Assembly (NCBI GenBank): GCA_037957365.1
Contig: JARHVA010000638.1
Span: 4,145,501 to 4,209,500 of the forward strand
DNA: 64,000 nucleotides
Direction of reading: 5' to 3'
Origin: Torreya grandis
Lineage: Eukaryota > Streptophyta > Pinopsida > Cupressales > Taxaceae
A program made the position numbers and the translations under genes. Under the pieces are notes generated by a model. The model worked only from the letters and a program-made list of their open reading frames with translations, had not been told where the DNA came from and did no database searches. Each line of letters begins with the position of its first letter. Positions within the stretch are counted from its first letter, which is position 1. This document shows positions 1 through 12,011 of the stretch, in pieces.

Positions 1-3000
1 ATGTTCTATGACTTTATCTTCAAACCCAATTATGCCTTAAATATTATATTACATGTTTTTAGACTCAAATAGGCTCAGATCCTCTCTGACATAACTCTAT
101 CAACTCTTTTATAATAATTCTAAACCACTTGTCCTAGCCTCCTTTCATATAAACTTGTCAGTATTCTTTAGAAGGCATGGATATGTTCTTGGTGTGTTTG
201 GAGCCTAATTTATCACCATTTATTCCATCAAATGGATTTTATATTATATATAGTCTCATTAGGTTTCAAATACACCTTTGTCTCTTCATTCTTGACCTTG
301 AAACTTGTCATCTCCTCATTAGCCACATATAGGTGGCTTCTAGGTTACTTAACTGTGTATAAGGTTTTGAAACCTCATCTACTAACTTCCCTCAGTGATC
401 CTCTTCAAGAGTTTATAAACTTAATTTCTCTCTTAGTTAGGTTCAAAATATCTTATCATACATACTCTATCAACTTTTATTATCTTGAAAATAGGCCAAC
501 TCTTAATTAGGTATGTAGGTGATTTGAAAAGGTCTTGACTGTGTGCTCTGACTATAAAGGTCTCTCCTCTACATCATTGACCTTTCCCATGATTTTTAAC
601 ATGCTTGAGGTTTTAAAATGGATTCAATAACCTTCAAACATATCTTTGCTTCCTTTCTAGGCTTGAAAGTGGAATGGTCAATACTAAAGACCTGTATGTG
701 ATTATGTAAGACACTTGATTGCATTAGGTGTTCAATAAGCTCTCCTTCAACATCAATTATATTTTTAATTCCCTTGAATTATTAGTGGTTATGACTATGT
801 GTTTGGTTTTGGAACTAGGTTCTCTCTCCTACCATGAAGCTCTAAGATGCCCAAACAAAAAATGACTCATTCCACTATGTGTGCAAGGTTTACAGACTTC
901 TTGTCACTGTCAAATCATTTTATCCTTGCTCCCAACTATACAGGGTACTATGCATAGTTGTAAGTGTCATTTTAATATTAACTTAGTCCATTGTTATCTT
1001 GAATGTTCAAGTAACTTAGTAGTTTCTTCAAGGTTTTGACTTTGTTTGCATTTATCTGGGGATACTTGGATAAGATTCCATTGTCTTAGCCTTGTTTGTA
1101 TTACTTTAATATTGATTAGGTCCAAATGAGCACCTTCAAGCTTAGGGCCTATAGGTTTCATTTGAATGCAAGTGATTACACAAGGTCATCTTACCAAAGT
1201 TATTTGATTCTCTCAAATTTTATCAACTAACTACATGCCTCCTTTTTACTTCTCAATGGTCCCCAAATATTCTAGGCTATGCTTCTTATCATCTCAAACT
1301 GACCCTACAATCTTGTACAGACTACATACATAGTCATCTTATGCATAAGCCCTATGTGTTGTCTTGGAACATTCTAGTGGCTCATTCATCTTTATGATGG
1401 AATATTTTAAGACCAATGAATACATGAAGGTATGAGTATATGTATCAAACTTCCACCATAGTTCTGAGCATCTCCAACCTATCCTTACAGTTTGTACAAC
1501 TATATATGAAAGAGATAGTTTCAACTTCTCATTGGAAGGTGTATTATGGGATATTTTCTTTATTCTCTCATGCTTCCAATATCACAATATGATCTCAAAA
1601 CTATGCACCATGATGTACCACTAGTTCTTGATCCAAAATTGATAATTAAACTCTATTAGAATGCTCAAACATAGATCATGTATCCCAAAAGGCAAGCACA
1701 CTTGAATAATATGGACCAAAACACATCTCAAATAAGTAGAATATAATTCCATGAAACTAATGGATCTCCCATGAACAATGAAGCATAATATACCTCTGAG
1801 AATGGTCATCATGAAGAAGAAATAAATACTTCTAGAAGGATTGTCTAAAACAACTTATATACCAAGACATTATTCCTTCAAGTGAAATTACTTCATGGAG
1901 ATGATTCAACTAATAAAGATGTTGATATTTTTGTGTCAAAAACATCTTATACCCTAGGGGAGACCCATTAATTTTTTTGGAAAAGATTCAGAGTGATCTA
2001 GGAAACCCTTAGCAAAAACTAGAGATTTGGGTGCAATTTGTAACTTCTAAACTTTCAAAATGCACCCCAACCTCCACTTCCTACTCACCTAATGCCAAGC
2101 AAAAACTGGAACCATGGTTTCATTTTTTAACTTTGCAAGTTGAAAATTGCAAACAAAACCCCACTTTTTTCCATTCACTATACTTACAAAAATCAAAACT
2201 CTGGTTGTAAATTACAAATTACAAAGTTTCAAAGTGCGACTCGAGTCCTACCTTCCACTATTTACCCTATCCATGAGAAAAAAACTTTGGTTACAAATTA
2301 CAACTTTAAAATTTATAAAGTACAATCAAAGTTTGGCTTTTTTGCTTCTATAACACCTAGTCACTTAGTAGAAAGCAGAAGTCAGAATGTAAAATGCAAT
2401 TTTTAAAACTTGTAAAATTACATCATGACCTTAAAACTCTACTTCTCCCAACATTTTCCCAACCACTAACCCAATTTGAACTTATTATAAGGTTATATTA
2501 ATAAAACTAGGGTTTTTTTAAAGCCATTTTTTAACATAACAAAATTGGATTTAGAGTTTTGCATATCAAGAGGTTTTTCAAGTGCTCGCCAACCATGCCT
2601 CACCAATGCTATTCCAAGCCACAACTACCATTATCATCCTCTATAAGCTTCCTCTATTTTCCTATGTTTTTTTTCAAGCATACCTTTCCTTTGAATTTGA
2701 GCAAAAACTCCTAGTTTTGAAAATTGAGGGTTTTCATTTTTCTAGTTTTCCTTGTCTACATTCCAAAGCTTATTAAATAGATCATCTAAATCATTTTTTG
2801 TACATTAAAAAAATTATAGGGTTTGTATCCTTCATTAAATATCTAGAATATTCCCTCAATATTCTTTACACAAACCCTATATAAATCCCCATTATGATTA
2901 CAACTCCTAGACCCCACAAAAATTTGACCTGCAAAAACAACTCTAAATCCCTGTCATAGATCCAACTTGCTTTTTCAAACCTAAACCTTATTGGAAATTT

Positions 3001-3627
3001 CATCAAACTTTTCAAGTGTATTTTAAAATTCCAAAACCCACTAGAACTTTTAGCTACAAATACATAGTATAAACCCCACCAAACTTTTTACTTGCAATTG
3101 TAAGTCTAAAACTTGTCAACTCTTTAGTTGGTTTTCCCACACTAATTTCCCTAGAATCTATGTCTGGAAAATAAATGAAGTTAAAGTTAAATGTACCTAG
3201 TGTCCCACTCAGCCTAGACTCCAATACAAATGAGATCATAGACATAGATCTAGGTCACATAGACCTATCTAATTTCTAGAAAAGAGTAAACATTAAATTT
3301 AAGAATGATTAGATTTAAAGCATTTATAATAGTAGATTTCCCTAGGTAGCAACCTTCCCACTATCAGTGCATATCCCTAAGCTTGTGCTCACATTGACCA
3401 AGCACTATGATGCAAATAAAAGGGAAGCAATAAATGATAAAGGGGGAAATATTCTAAACCTTGACTTCAATTTCATAGATACTGTGTTCCTGATTCTAGA
3501 ATACAAGAGTATCTTGATATAATTTATCTTGATATAACCCTTGATTCTTCTAAGATTTTTTATCAATATAATAATATAGCTTGCCTATGGGTTATAAAAA
3601 AGAAATGTCTAAAAGTATCTAGACCCC
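1..3627. other. AT-rich DNA without a recognisable gene
   Basis: No reading frame here is longer than about 90 codons and none shows a motif I recognise on either strand. The stretch 2100-2420 repeats short words such as TTGCAAGTT, AAATTACAAATTAC and AAAGTTTCAAAGT, loosely like the words at 28860-29120, but I could not align the two convincingly. It is the left flank of the large Gypsy element and is probably older, decayed repeat DNA. Confidence 0.6.
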
Positions 3628-3632
3628 ACATC

Positions 3633-4843
3633 TATGATCTAGGAATTTGACTCAAGAGAGGGGATTAGATCAAGTGTTAGTTTCAAAATGAAATCAAAAT
3701 GAAAGGAACACACTAACAAACATGACATCTCTAGGCCTAGACACTAGGGGGAGCTTAGTAACAAACATGCATATGAAAACAATAAATAAAACATGAAAGA
3801 AACATTCCTTAACTTTCCTTAGAGCTTTCAAATGGTTCATAGAGTGGCTTGATTGGCTTGTGTATCAAAGAGTCTTCATCAATGGAGTTGTTTGAATCCT
3901 CTCCTTGGCACCTTTGGTTTGTGATGGATTGACTCAACAATTGGGCATAATAATACTATATTAAAATGTGTCTTGAAGATATTTGGGCATGGTAACTTTG
4001 GCTTGAGAGAGATTTTGAGTACATTTAGGCATAATAACTTTACACCAAGATAGCTTAAAATTCTGAGTGTGAGGCCTTCTATTTATACATTTTTATAATT
4101 GATCAAAATGAACTTGAACCATCTATCTCAAGATGAATATGTGTGGCTAAGAATACATTCAATTTTGGAGGCTAAAATCAATAAATTATCTCATAAATAT
4201 TTGGGATAGAGAGTCATTAAAGAGGCATAGGAGGGCTTAATCAGATATTTGTTGCAATTAAGGCTTGTGAATGTCATCCCATAAATAACCTCACCTGATG
4301 ATGTAGATATTAGAAACCAATTTCCATTAATGAAATATTCAACAAGTTCCATGGAAAATTAACTTAAGTTCTTAATTCAAATTAATTAGTCTTAAAAATG
4401 ATTTATCAATTTTGGTACAAATCTTGGAAATTGGTGCTCAAATTAATCAAATTGGTCAAAATGTCATATTATTGGCTCAAAATTTAATTGGATTGGAATT
4501 GGAAGGAGATGTTAGATGTGTTGGATCCGTTATCCCATTTATGATGTTACCAACATAAAATAATAAGGTCACATGTCTCATAAAATAAATTTGGTAGAAA
4601 AGAGCAATCCATAGCACCCAAGTGCAAAAATGTCATTTTGACTCAAAATGATCTGATAAAATTTATCTATCTCATAAAATACATTGCCCCATTTAGGGAT
4701 ATATTGGCCAAAATTGGCACTTTTATATGACAATTTTGAACCACTTAGCACATTTTAGTGTTTTAACCCAAATTACAATGTTTGATATAGATTGCTCTGA
4801 AGCTTAGTTGAAGGTCATTGATGGCCACTTTTAGGTGTCTACA
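3633..4843 (-). repeat. 3' LTR of Gypsy-1
   Basis: This is the partner of 24489-25543. On the plus strand it starts TATGATCTAGG, where the other copy has TGTGATCTAGG, and it ends GGTGTCTACA. The first two bases (TA for TG) look like a point mutation, because accepting them gives the exact 5-bp duplication ACATC. It is longer than its partner by about 150 bp. Confidence 0.88.
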
Positions 4844-4858
4844 GTTTGCCCCTATTTG
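4844..4858 (-). other. Polypurine tract of Gypsy-1
   Basis: Directly upstream of the 3' LTR the minus strand reads CCCAAATAGGGGCAAAC, followed by TGTAGACACC. This purine-rich run ending in GGGGCAAAC is the usual plus-strand primer of plant Tat-type elements and confirms the minus orientation. Confidence 0.75.
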
Positions 4859-5060
4859 GGAAGGTGTTGTAAGATATAGGCATAGTAACATCTTTTCAAA
4901 GAATGAAAATGTCATGTATGCCTACAACTTCAATGACAATGGATAAATTGTATGATACCCCATTGAGGGAATGATTAACACAAGGAGGTCAACAAATGGT
5001 CCCTTAAACAGAAAGAACCAAGATGAAGGGACCAAACATATGAAGATGATGGGGTGAAAA

Positions 5061-5214
5061 CATAATGATTTTTAAAAATTATTCAAAATCATTAAGAATG
5101 CAAGTGGGATGGTGTATAGGGGTTTGCCCAAAGGTGGTTATAATCATTGCACCTCGATAGTGGCAATGTGGTATGATAACATAATGATTTACCTAAAGGT
5201 AGTTATAATCATTG
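5061..5214. repeat. Hairpin repeat units, left of Copia-1
   Basis: At 5181-5214 the plus strand reads ATAATGATTTACCTAAAGGT followed by AGTTATAATCATT: outer arms AATGATT/AATCATT and inner arms ACCT/AGGT can fold. A worn copy is at 5121-5150, preceded by GTGGGATGGTGTATA, which also precedes the copy at 10611. They belong to the Gypsy-1 3' part. Confidence 0.65.
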
Positions 5215-5297
5215 AGAATATAGAGTTTCCATAGTTAGGATAGATAAACAAGATAAAAGTATGCCCTTGTTTGGAAAAAATAAAGTAAAATTGGTGA

Positions 5298-5962
5298 TGT
5301 TAAATGTGGAGTCCATTTCACCCCTAAGGTTAAAATAAAGTTAACAGGGCAATTTTAACATGTATTTATTTACTTTTACAAATGTGGGGTGAATTTTCTA
5401 GTGTGATAATCACTTCCCACATTTGTGGCATGATTTATGGAGAAATAAGTGTGATTTAAAGAGGTTGAGAGAATTAGGGGATTATATTTTATCCAGTTGG
5501 TTAAAACCTCCCTTATTTTTCTACCATTTTGGTGGGGATATGGCTTATCACCAAGGTATGGCATATTTTTTTCAAATATTATAAATATGGGTGAGGGGAA
5601 ACACATTGTAATTGTGTTTTGCATCTTAGTTTGAGCTCTACTTTCTCTCTATGGTTAAGGTGATCAATTTTGAGGTGTAGCTTTGCATCTCAAGAATTCT
5701 AGTGTGAATTCAGTGTAGAGAAATTTATCTCTGTGAGAGGTTTTTGTTTAGAGTTATTTTACTTTTGTTTATAATATTATTGAGATCCTCTTGGTGGATG
5801 TAACCTACATTGGGTGAACCATGCTATATCGGTGTTATGTGTGTATTTTTGCTTAGATCTGAATTTTTCTTCCATATGTCTCTACTGTTGTGATTCTGAG
5901 AAATGATTTTTGTGTTGCATATTATTACATAATTGATTAATTTTAATCACTTATTCCTAACA
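5298..5962 (+). repeat. 5' LTR of Copia-1
   Basis: Starts TGTTAAATGTGGAGTCC and ends TTATTCCTAACA. It aligns end to end with 9878-10544. The promoter and polyadenylation signals of the element should lie inside, but I could not place them. Confidence 0.93.
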
Positions 5963-5964
5963 AC

Positions 5965-5976
5965 TGGTATCAGATC
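5965..5976 (+). other. Primer-binding site of Copia-1
   Basis: TGGTATCAGATC starts two bases after the LTR. The standard initiator-Met tRNA site is TGGTATCAGAGC, so one base differs. Confidence 0.85.
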
Positions 5977-6033
5977 AAGATTTATTGCTTTTTCTAAAGT
6001 GGTGAATCATAGGGAAATTAACTTAAGTGGGAG

Positions 6034-6955
6034 CTATGGTAGATCTAGAGTATAAAAATTCAATGGGAAGAAATTTATATTGTGGAAGATGCAGATGGAA
6101 GATTAATTGTTTCAAAAGGATCTTCATCTCCTTTTGATGGGGAAAATAGAACAACCTTTAGGTATGAATCAGTTAGATTGGAATTTGCTTGATAGGAAAG
6201 CACTGGGAGCCATACGGTTGTGCCTTGCATCTTTGGTTGCCTTCAATATTTTAGAGGAGATGACCACATTTGGTTTGATGAATAAATTAGGGGAGTTGTA
6301 TAAAAAACCCTCTGCCTCTAATAAAATATTTTTGATGAAAAGGTTATTTAATATGAGAATGTCAAAAAATGGTTATGTAGCTGATCATTTGAATGATTTT
6401 AATACAGTTTCAAGTATATTAACTTTTATTAGTATTAAATTTGGAGATGAAGTTAAGGATTTATTGATTTTGTGCTCCTTATCGGATAGTTGGGATAGCC
6501 TAGTTATGGCTGTGAGTAATGTCATCCCTGCTAAGGGAAGTTTAAAGTTTGAGGATGTTATAGGTGTGATTCTTAGAGATGAAATGCAAAGGAAGAACAT
6601 GGAGGAATCATCTTCAGGAAATGCTTTGACGTTGGAGACTAGAGGGAGACAAAAAGATAGAAGCAAAGGATACCATGGAAAGTCAAAAGGTCAGGGACGA
6701 TCTAAATCAAGAACCAAGATGGTGTGCTGGCACTATGGGAAAAGTGGACACACAAAGAAGGAATGTTGGGAACTTCAGGACAAGAAGACCAAACATGAGG
6801 AGAACAAGGAGGTAAATATTACAACAAGTAATGTTAGTCAGGATGATTTAATTCTTTCCATGGATAATGTACCCCACATAGGCATCATTTTATTGATTAT
6901 GTTCAAGGAGATTTTGGACATGTTTATCTTGGTGATGATGAACCAAGTAGTATAG
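6034..6955 (+). pseudogene. gag: Copia-1 gag, broken
   Basis: The likely original start is ATG 6034 (MVDLEYKN), followed by a frameshift near 6055. The frame then reads FNGKKFILWKMQMED, has a stop, and continues from 6107 as QKDLHLLL. The UBN2/gag-polypeptide core of Copia elements follows (LYKKPSASNKIFLMKRLFNM, VADHLNDFNTV, ILCSLSDSWDSLVMAV). The zinc knuckle at about 6720-6765 reads CWHYGKSGHTKKEC; the second Cys of CX2CX4HX4C is Tyr (a G-to-A change), so RNA binding would be impaired. The last 20 or so codons before the stop at 6955 are out of frame with the protease remnant. Confidence 0.85.
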
Positions 6956-7960
6956 TATGGAAATGTTGTGTTCAGATAATTATGCAAAATGGGAACACAT
7001 GGCTACTAAAGGATGTTAGACATGTACCATAGTTAAGGTAGAATTTAATATTAGTGGGGAAATTAGATAGCGAGGGATGTTCGGTGATGTTTTTGGTATA
7101 CTCTTGGAAAGTTACCAAGGGTGCTCTTGTGGTTGCAAGAGATAAGAAAGTTGGTACTTTATATTTGAATAGTAGTGATAATCACTGTAATTTAGTTATT
7201 TCAAAAGGAGATGCAAATTTGGGGCACTACAAGCTCAGTCATATGAGCTAAAATACCATGGAGATCTTGAAAGACAAGTTGCCTAGATTGAAATAGGTTG
7301 ATTTGGAATTTTGTGATGATTGTGTGTACGGGAAGTAGAAGCAAGTTAAGTTATTAAGGTTTGGACCTAAAAAGAAGGAGAATAAATTGGAGTTGGTTCA
7401 CTCAGATGTATGGGGGCCAGCTTAGGTATATTCTATTGGTAGTTCAAATTATTATGTTATATTTATTGATGATGCAACTAGGAATGTTTGGGTTTATTGC
7501 ATTATGAAGAAATTTTATGTGTTTGAAACATTCAAGATATGGAAAGCTTTAATTCAGAATGAAATAGGTCTCAAGTTGAAATTTTTTAGGTCAGATAATA
7601 GAGGTGAGTATTATATCAAAACATTTGATGATTATTATTCATAGAATGGAATTCATAGGCAAAAGATAATTTTAAGGACACCACAAGAGAATGAAGTGTT
7701 AGAAAGGATGAACAAGACAATCATGGAGCATGTTAGTAGAATGAGGTTACATGTAGGGCTGCCCCTAATGTTTTGGGTAGAAGCAGTTAGCACAATAGTA
7801 TATCTAATCAATAAAGGACCTTCAGTGCCTTTGGATGGAGGCATACCTGAGGAAGATTAGTTTGGAAAGAAAGTTAATTATTATTTTCTTAGTGTCTTTG
7901 GATGTGGACATTGGTTCATGTTCCCAAGAAGGATAGGATTAAGTTAGAGGCTAAGTATGA
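6869..7960 (+). pseudogene. Copia-1 protease remnant and integrase, broken
   Basis: After gag the frame shifts at about 6870 directly into PHRHHFIDYVQGDFGHVYLG, which in related elements follows the protease active site by a few residues. The DSG loop itself is absent, as if about 45 bp were deleted. The pre-integrase zinc module (GHYKLSHMS...CDDCVYGK) is at 7220-7335. The core has LELVHSDVWGP at about 7385 (first Asp), FFRSDNRGEYY at about 7580 (second Asp) and NEVLERMNKTI at about 7690 (Glu), so the DDE triad survives. At least six in-frame stops occur, several where Gln is expected (HVP-stop-LR, GK-stop-KQ, GPA-stop-VYS). Confidence 0.85.
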
Positions 7961-9836
7961 GAGATTCACCTTTATTGGTTATGGTGAGGATGACTTTGGT
8001 TTCTAAGTTTGGAGTCTTAGAGACAAGAAAATATTCCAGTCTAGGGATGTTGTCTTTAAATAAAAATTCATGTATAAGGATTAGTTGGAGGAACAAGAAC
8101 AAAAAGAGTACACAATGTTGGAAGATATTACGAATGGTAAAGTGTCTAAGGAGACAGTTCAAGAACCTCCACAGGAACCCCAAACTCCTATAGTAAGGTC
8201 TCTTAGGGTAAGAAAAGCTCTTGAATTTTTTTCCCCATCTTTGAGTTATTTTTTACTTACTGATAGTGGAGAACTAAAATGTTTTGAGGAAGCAATGCAA
8301 ATGAATGCTAGGAAAAAGTGGGAGCAAGCCATGGAAGAATAATATAGTTATCTCATAGAGAACCAGACATGGGATTTGGTGAAGCTACCCAAGGGCAAGA
8401 GAGCATTGTAGAACAAGTGGGTATATAAAATCAAAGAAGAAAATGGAGGAAGGAAAAGGTACAAGGCCCGATTGGTGGTCAAGGGGTTTACACAAAAGAA
8501 AGGTATTGATTTTGATGAGATTTTTTCTCCTATTATTAAAATGACTTCTATTATAACTATGATTTGTATAGTTATAGTAGAGGATTTTCACTTAGAATAA
8601 TTAGATGTGAAGACTATATTCCTTCATGGTGATTTGAAGGAGGAATTATATATGGATCAGCCATAGGTTTATGAGGTTAAAGGAAGGGATAAATTGGTAT
8701 GCAAACTAAATAAGAGCTTATATGGCCTGAAACAAGCTCCACAACAATGGTATAATAAGTTTGATAGTTTTATGTTGGAATAGGGTTACTCTAGGTGTCA
8801 TTCTAACCACTACGTGTATGTCAAGAGATTTGATGATGGTAATTATATTATCCTATGCTTGTATGTAGATGACATGTTGATTGCAAGAAAGAACATGCAA
8901 CAGATTTAAGTACTCAAGAAGTAACTTGGTAATTCTTTTTTTATGAAGGATTTGGGTGTAGCAAAGCAAATCCTTGGTATGAGTATAACTTGAGATAGGA
9001 AGAAGAGGAAATTGATCTTATCCCAGGAATAATATGTGAAGAAATATTTGGAGAGGTTTAGTATACAAGATGCTAAGCTGGTTGGGACTCTTTTGGTAGG
9101 CCATTTCAGATTATCAAAAGAGCAGTGTCCCAAGATAGAAGAAGAAAATCTAAATATGTCCAAGGTACCTTACTCATCAATGATTGGTAGCCTGATGTAT
9201 GATATGGCTTGTATTAGGCTAGATATTTACCATGTAGTGGGAGTAGTAAGTAGGTACATGATTAATCTAGGTTATGATCATTGGAAAGCAGTGAAATGAA
9301 TTCTTCAATAGTTGTGAGGAACCATGGGTACACCATTATGTTTTGGTGGATCAGAAACCACTTTGCATGGTTATGTGGACTTGGATATGGCTGGGGATGT
9401 TGATAGTAGGAGGAGTATAATAGGTTATGTATTTACTATCAAGAATATAGCGGTTAGTTGGATTTCTTGGATACAAAATATTGTGTCTTTATTAACCGCA
9501 GAAACTGAGTATGTTACTGCTATAGATGCTAGCAAGGAGATGATTTGGTTATAATAGTTACTAAAAGAGTTGGAGTATAATTAGGAAGTTAAAGGAATAC
9601 ATATTGATAGTTATATTGATATACATTTAGCCAATAAATTCACTTTCTAGTCAAGGACAAATCACATACAGTTGTGGTATCATTTCATCAAGATAGTTTT
9701 AGAAGAAAACATGGTGAAGCTAGAGAAGATACATACAAGCCAAAACCTTGTAGATATGTTGACCAAGGTAGTGACATTGGATAAGTTGAGTTTATGTTTA
9801 GATTTGGTTGGTCTACGTAAAGATCATGGTGAAGTG
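7961..9836 (+). pseudogene. Copia-1 reverse transcriptase and RNase H, broken
   Basis: The RT block begins near 8285 (FEEAMQMNARKKWEQAMEE) and runs NQTWDLVKLPKGKRAL, NKWVYKIKEENG, ARLVVKGFTQKKGIDFDEIF. The catalytic Asp of LDVKTIFLHGDL is at about 8605, SLYGLKQAP at about 8720, and the intact YVDDMLIA at about 8862. RNase H follows (GYVDLDMAGDVDSRRSIIGY at about 9370, TAETEYVTAIDASKEMIWL at 9497-9553, and the end motif NLVDMLTKVV at about 9750). Stops replace Gln at many sites. The catalytic boxes are kept although the frame is not. Confidence 0.88.
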
Positions 9837-9866
9837 TTAAATTTTGTTCAAGGGGAAATGAATTTC

Positions 9867-9877
9867 AAGTGGGAGAT
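9867..9877 (+). other. Polypurine tract of Copia-1
   Basis: AAGTGGGAGAT directly precedes the 3' LTR, the usual purine-rich primer for second-strand synthesis in this group. Confidence 0.75.
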
Positions 9878-10544
9878 TGTTAAATGTGGAATCCATTTCA
9901 CCCCTAAGGTTAAAATAAAGTTAATGTGGAAATTTTAACATGTATTTATTTAATTTTACAAATTTGGGGCAAATTTTTTAGTTTGATAATCACTTCTCAC
10001 AAATTATGGCATGATTTATGGAGAAATAAGTTTGATTTAAAGAGGTTGAGAGAATTAGGGTATTATATTTTATCCTGTTAGTTAAAACCTCCCTTATTTT
10101 GTGCCATTTTGGTGGGGATATGGCTTATCACCAAGGTATGGTATTTTTTTTTGAAAGATTATAAATAGGGGTGAGGGGAAGCACATTGTAATTGTGTTTT
10201 ACATCTCAGTTTGAGCTCTACTTTCTCTCTATGGTCAGTGTGACCAGTTTTGAGGTGTAGCTTTGCATCTCAAGAATTCTGGTGTGAATTCAGGCTAGAG
10301 AAAATTATATCTATGAGAGGTTTCTTGTTTAGAGTTATTTTTCTATTTTTTATAATATTATTGAGATCCTCTTGGTGGATGTAGCCCACATTGGGTGAAC
10401 CATGTTATATCAATGTTATGTGTGTTTTTTTTGCTTATATCTAAATTTTTCTTCCATATGTCTCTACTGTTATGATTCTAAAGAATGATTTTTGTGTTGA
10501 ATATTATTTCATAATTAATTAATTTTAATCACTTATTCCTAACA
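9878..10544 (+). repeat. 3' LTR of Copia-1
   Basis: Partner of 5298-5962, starting TGTTAAATGTGGAATCC and ending TTATTCCTAACA, immediately followed by the duplication GGTGA. Confidence 0.93.
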
Positions 10545-10554
10545 GGTGACGACA

Positions 10555-10642
10555 CAATGATTTACCCAAAGGCTATTATAATCATTAATAAATGTAGGTG
10601 GGATGGTGTATAATGATTTGCCCATAGGCAATTATAATCATT
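10555..10642. repeat. Hairpin repeat units, right of Copia-1
   Basis: Two further units of the family at 5061-5214 lie at 10555-10586 and 10611-10642. The second, TAATGATTTGCCCATAGGCA then ATTATAATCATT, has the best pairing (TGCC/GGCA inside AATGATT/AATCATT). Copia-1 inserted inside this array and split it. Confidence 0.65.
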
Positions 10643-11669
10643 GGACCTCAATTATGGAAAACATGATTGATTAGATGATGATGGAAAATATGATGTGGGT
10701 AACTTGATACAGAAGATAAAGATGAATTTGGATAACTTTCTAGTTGGGAGATGCTCATCTAAAATAACAAAGGTTGAAATTTGTTTATTGTTTAATTACT
10801 CTATTTGGGATATGATTGGGATTGGATTAGGATGTGTTTGATGCTAATGTCAAAGAGACGTCGATGTTGCCATTACTAAGTAGATATTTAAAATCTAAAT
10901 TTTTCTATAGCACATGATGGTAGGCCTCATGATATAACACCATGAGGACTAGGATGAAAGATACATTAAGACTGACTCTTGAGATCCAATACTCAATAGA
11001 AAACAATGCACCAACGAAAAAAACCATGATGACAATGTAGATGTATGAATATATATGGACTCAAGTATAAATTCACAAGGAGTTACCCAATGAACATATT
11101 TATATTGAATCAAGGCAATAGTATTGAAATCAAACAAACAAGCACATAAATAATAAACAAACAAAAAAGCAAATAAATAAACAAACAAATAACATGACAC
11201 AAATAAGATGGTGAACATTGCCCCTAAAAAATAAGCAACAACTTAACAAACAAACATAATCGGGGATTAGAAGAAAAAGAAGGGGGTGGTTGAGTTGTCT
11301 CCATATGCACTAGGCAAGTGGACGTTGCCTACATAGTTCCATGGATGTGGTGATCCAATAAAAACTTCAGGTTGAATGTAATTCTCCCAGGAAATGGGAA
11401 GAAAATGATAACTAAGGAAAAACAAACACAATGGATGTGATATAAGAATAAGAATGGTCTTACAAAATGGTAAGTGCATGGGATAAAAGGCCAAAAAGGA
11501 AGGGAAAACTAAGGAACAAGTGATTTGATTGTGACTTAGTGAGGGTTACCTCCTTAAGGCAAATAAGTGGTCAATCTTTATGGTTTTTTCTAAACAATTT
11601 ATATTATTTTTGCTATTTTTGGAGTATCTTAACTCAATTGAGAATGATGAGACACTAAAGGGTCCAAGC

Positions 11670-12011
11670 TCATAAAATGGCGATATCATGGCTTAAGTTA
11701 TTCATAAAATAATGAGAGTATGGCTTAGGTTGCTCATAGAATAATGAGATCATGGCTTAGGTTGCTCAGAAAATGGTGATCGCATGGCTTAGGTTGCTCA
11801 CAAAATGGCAAGAGCATGGCTTGGGTTTCTCACAAAATGGTTAGAGTGTGGCTTAGGTTGCTTGTAAAATGGTGAGAGTGTGGCTTAGGTTGCTTGTAAA
11901 ATGGTGAGAGTGTGGCTTAGGTTGCTCACAAAATGGTGATAACATGGCTTAGGTTGCTTGTAAAATAGTGAGAGAATAGTTTAGGTTTCTCACAAAATGG
12001 TAAGAGTGTGG
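11670..12011. repeat. 32-bp tandem repeat, about 11 copies, in Gypsy-1 3' part
   Basis: The unit is close to GGCTTAGGTTGCTCACAAAA followed by TGGTGAGAGTGT, 32 bp, and repeats with substitutions but constant spacing. The middle copies (about 11840-11940) are nearly identical; the outer ones diverge. It lies downstream of integrase in the sense of the element. Tandem arrays are common in the 3' untranslated part of Tat/Ogre elements. Confidence 0.85.

Larger units (their letters stand above)
5298..10544 (+). mobile_element. Copia-1, Tnt1-like Ty1/Copia retrotransposon nested in Gypsy-1
   Basis: LTRs of 665 and 667 bp (TGTTAAATG...CCTAACA) flank gag, protease remnant, integrase, RT and RNase H in the Copia order on the plus strand. 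The 5-mer GGTGA at 5293-5297 and 10545-10549 is an exact target-site duplication. A Met-initiator type primer site and a purine tract sit at the correct places. The pol sequence resembles Tnt1-94-type elements (LDVKTIFLHGDL, YVDDMLIA). The many stops, mostly at Gln positions, and LTRs differing at about one base in ten by eye show an old insertion, though younger than its host Gypsy-1. Confidence 0.95.

Noticed and set aside
232..510. Plus-strand 92-codon frame at the left end
   Set aside because: No motif, no start context and composition like the flanking AT-rich DNA; treated as chance.
3628..3634. A 7-bp target-site duplication ACATCTA for Gypsy-1
   Set aside because: It is seen only if the LTR is taken to start at 3635. 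The other copy shows TGTGATCT, so the LTR starts at 3633 with a mutated TG and the duplication is the normal 5 bp, ACATC.
11670..12011. CRISPR-like array (regular 32-bp spacing)
   Set aside because: The unit repeats head to tail without unique spacers and lies in a plant retrotransposon.
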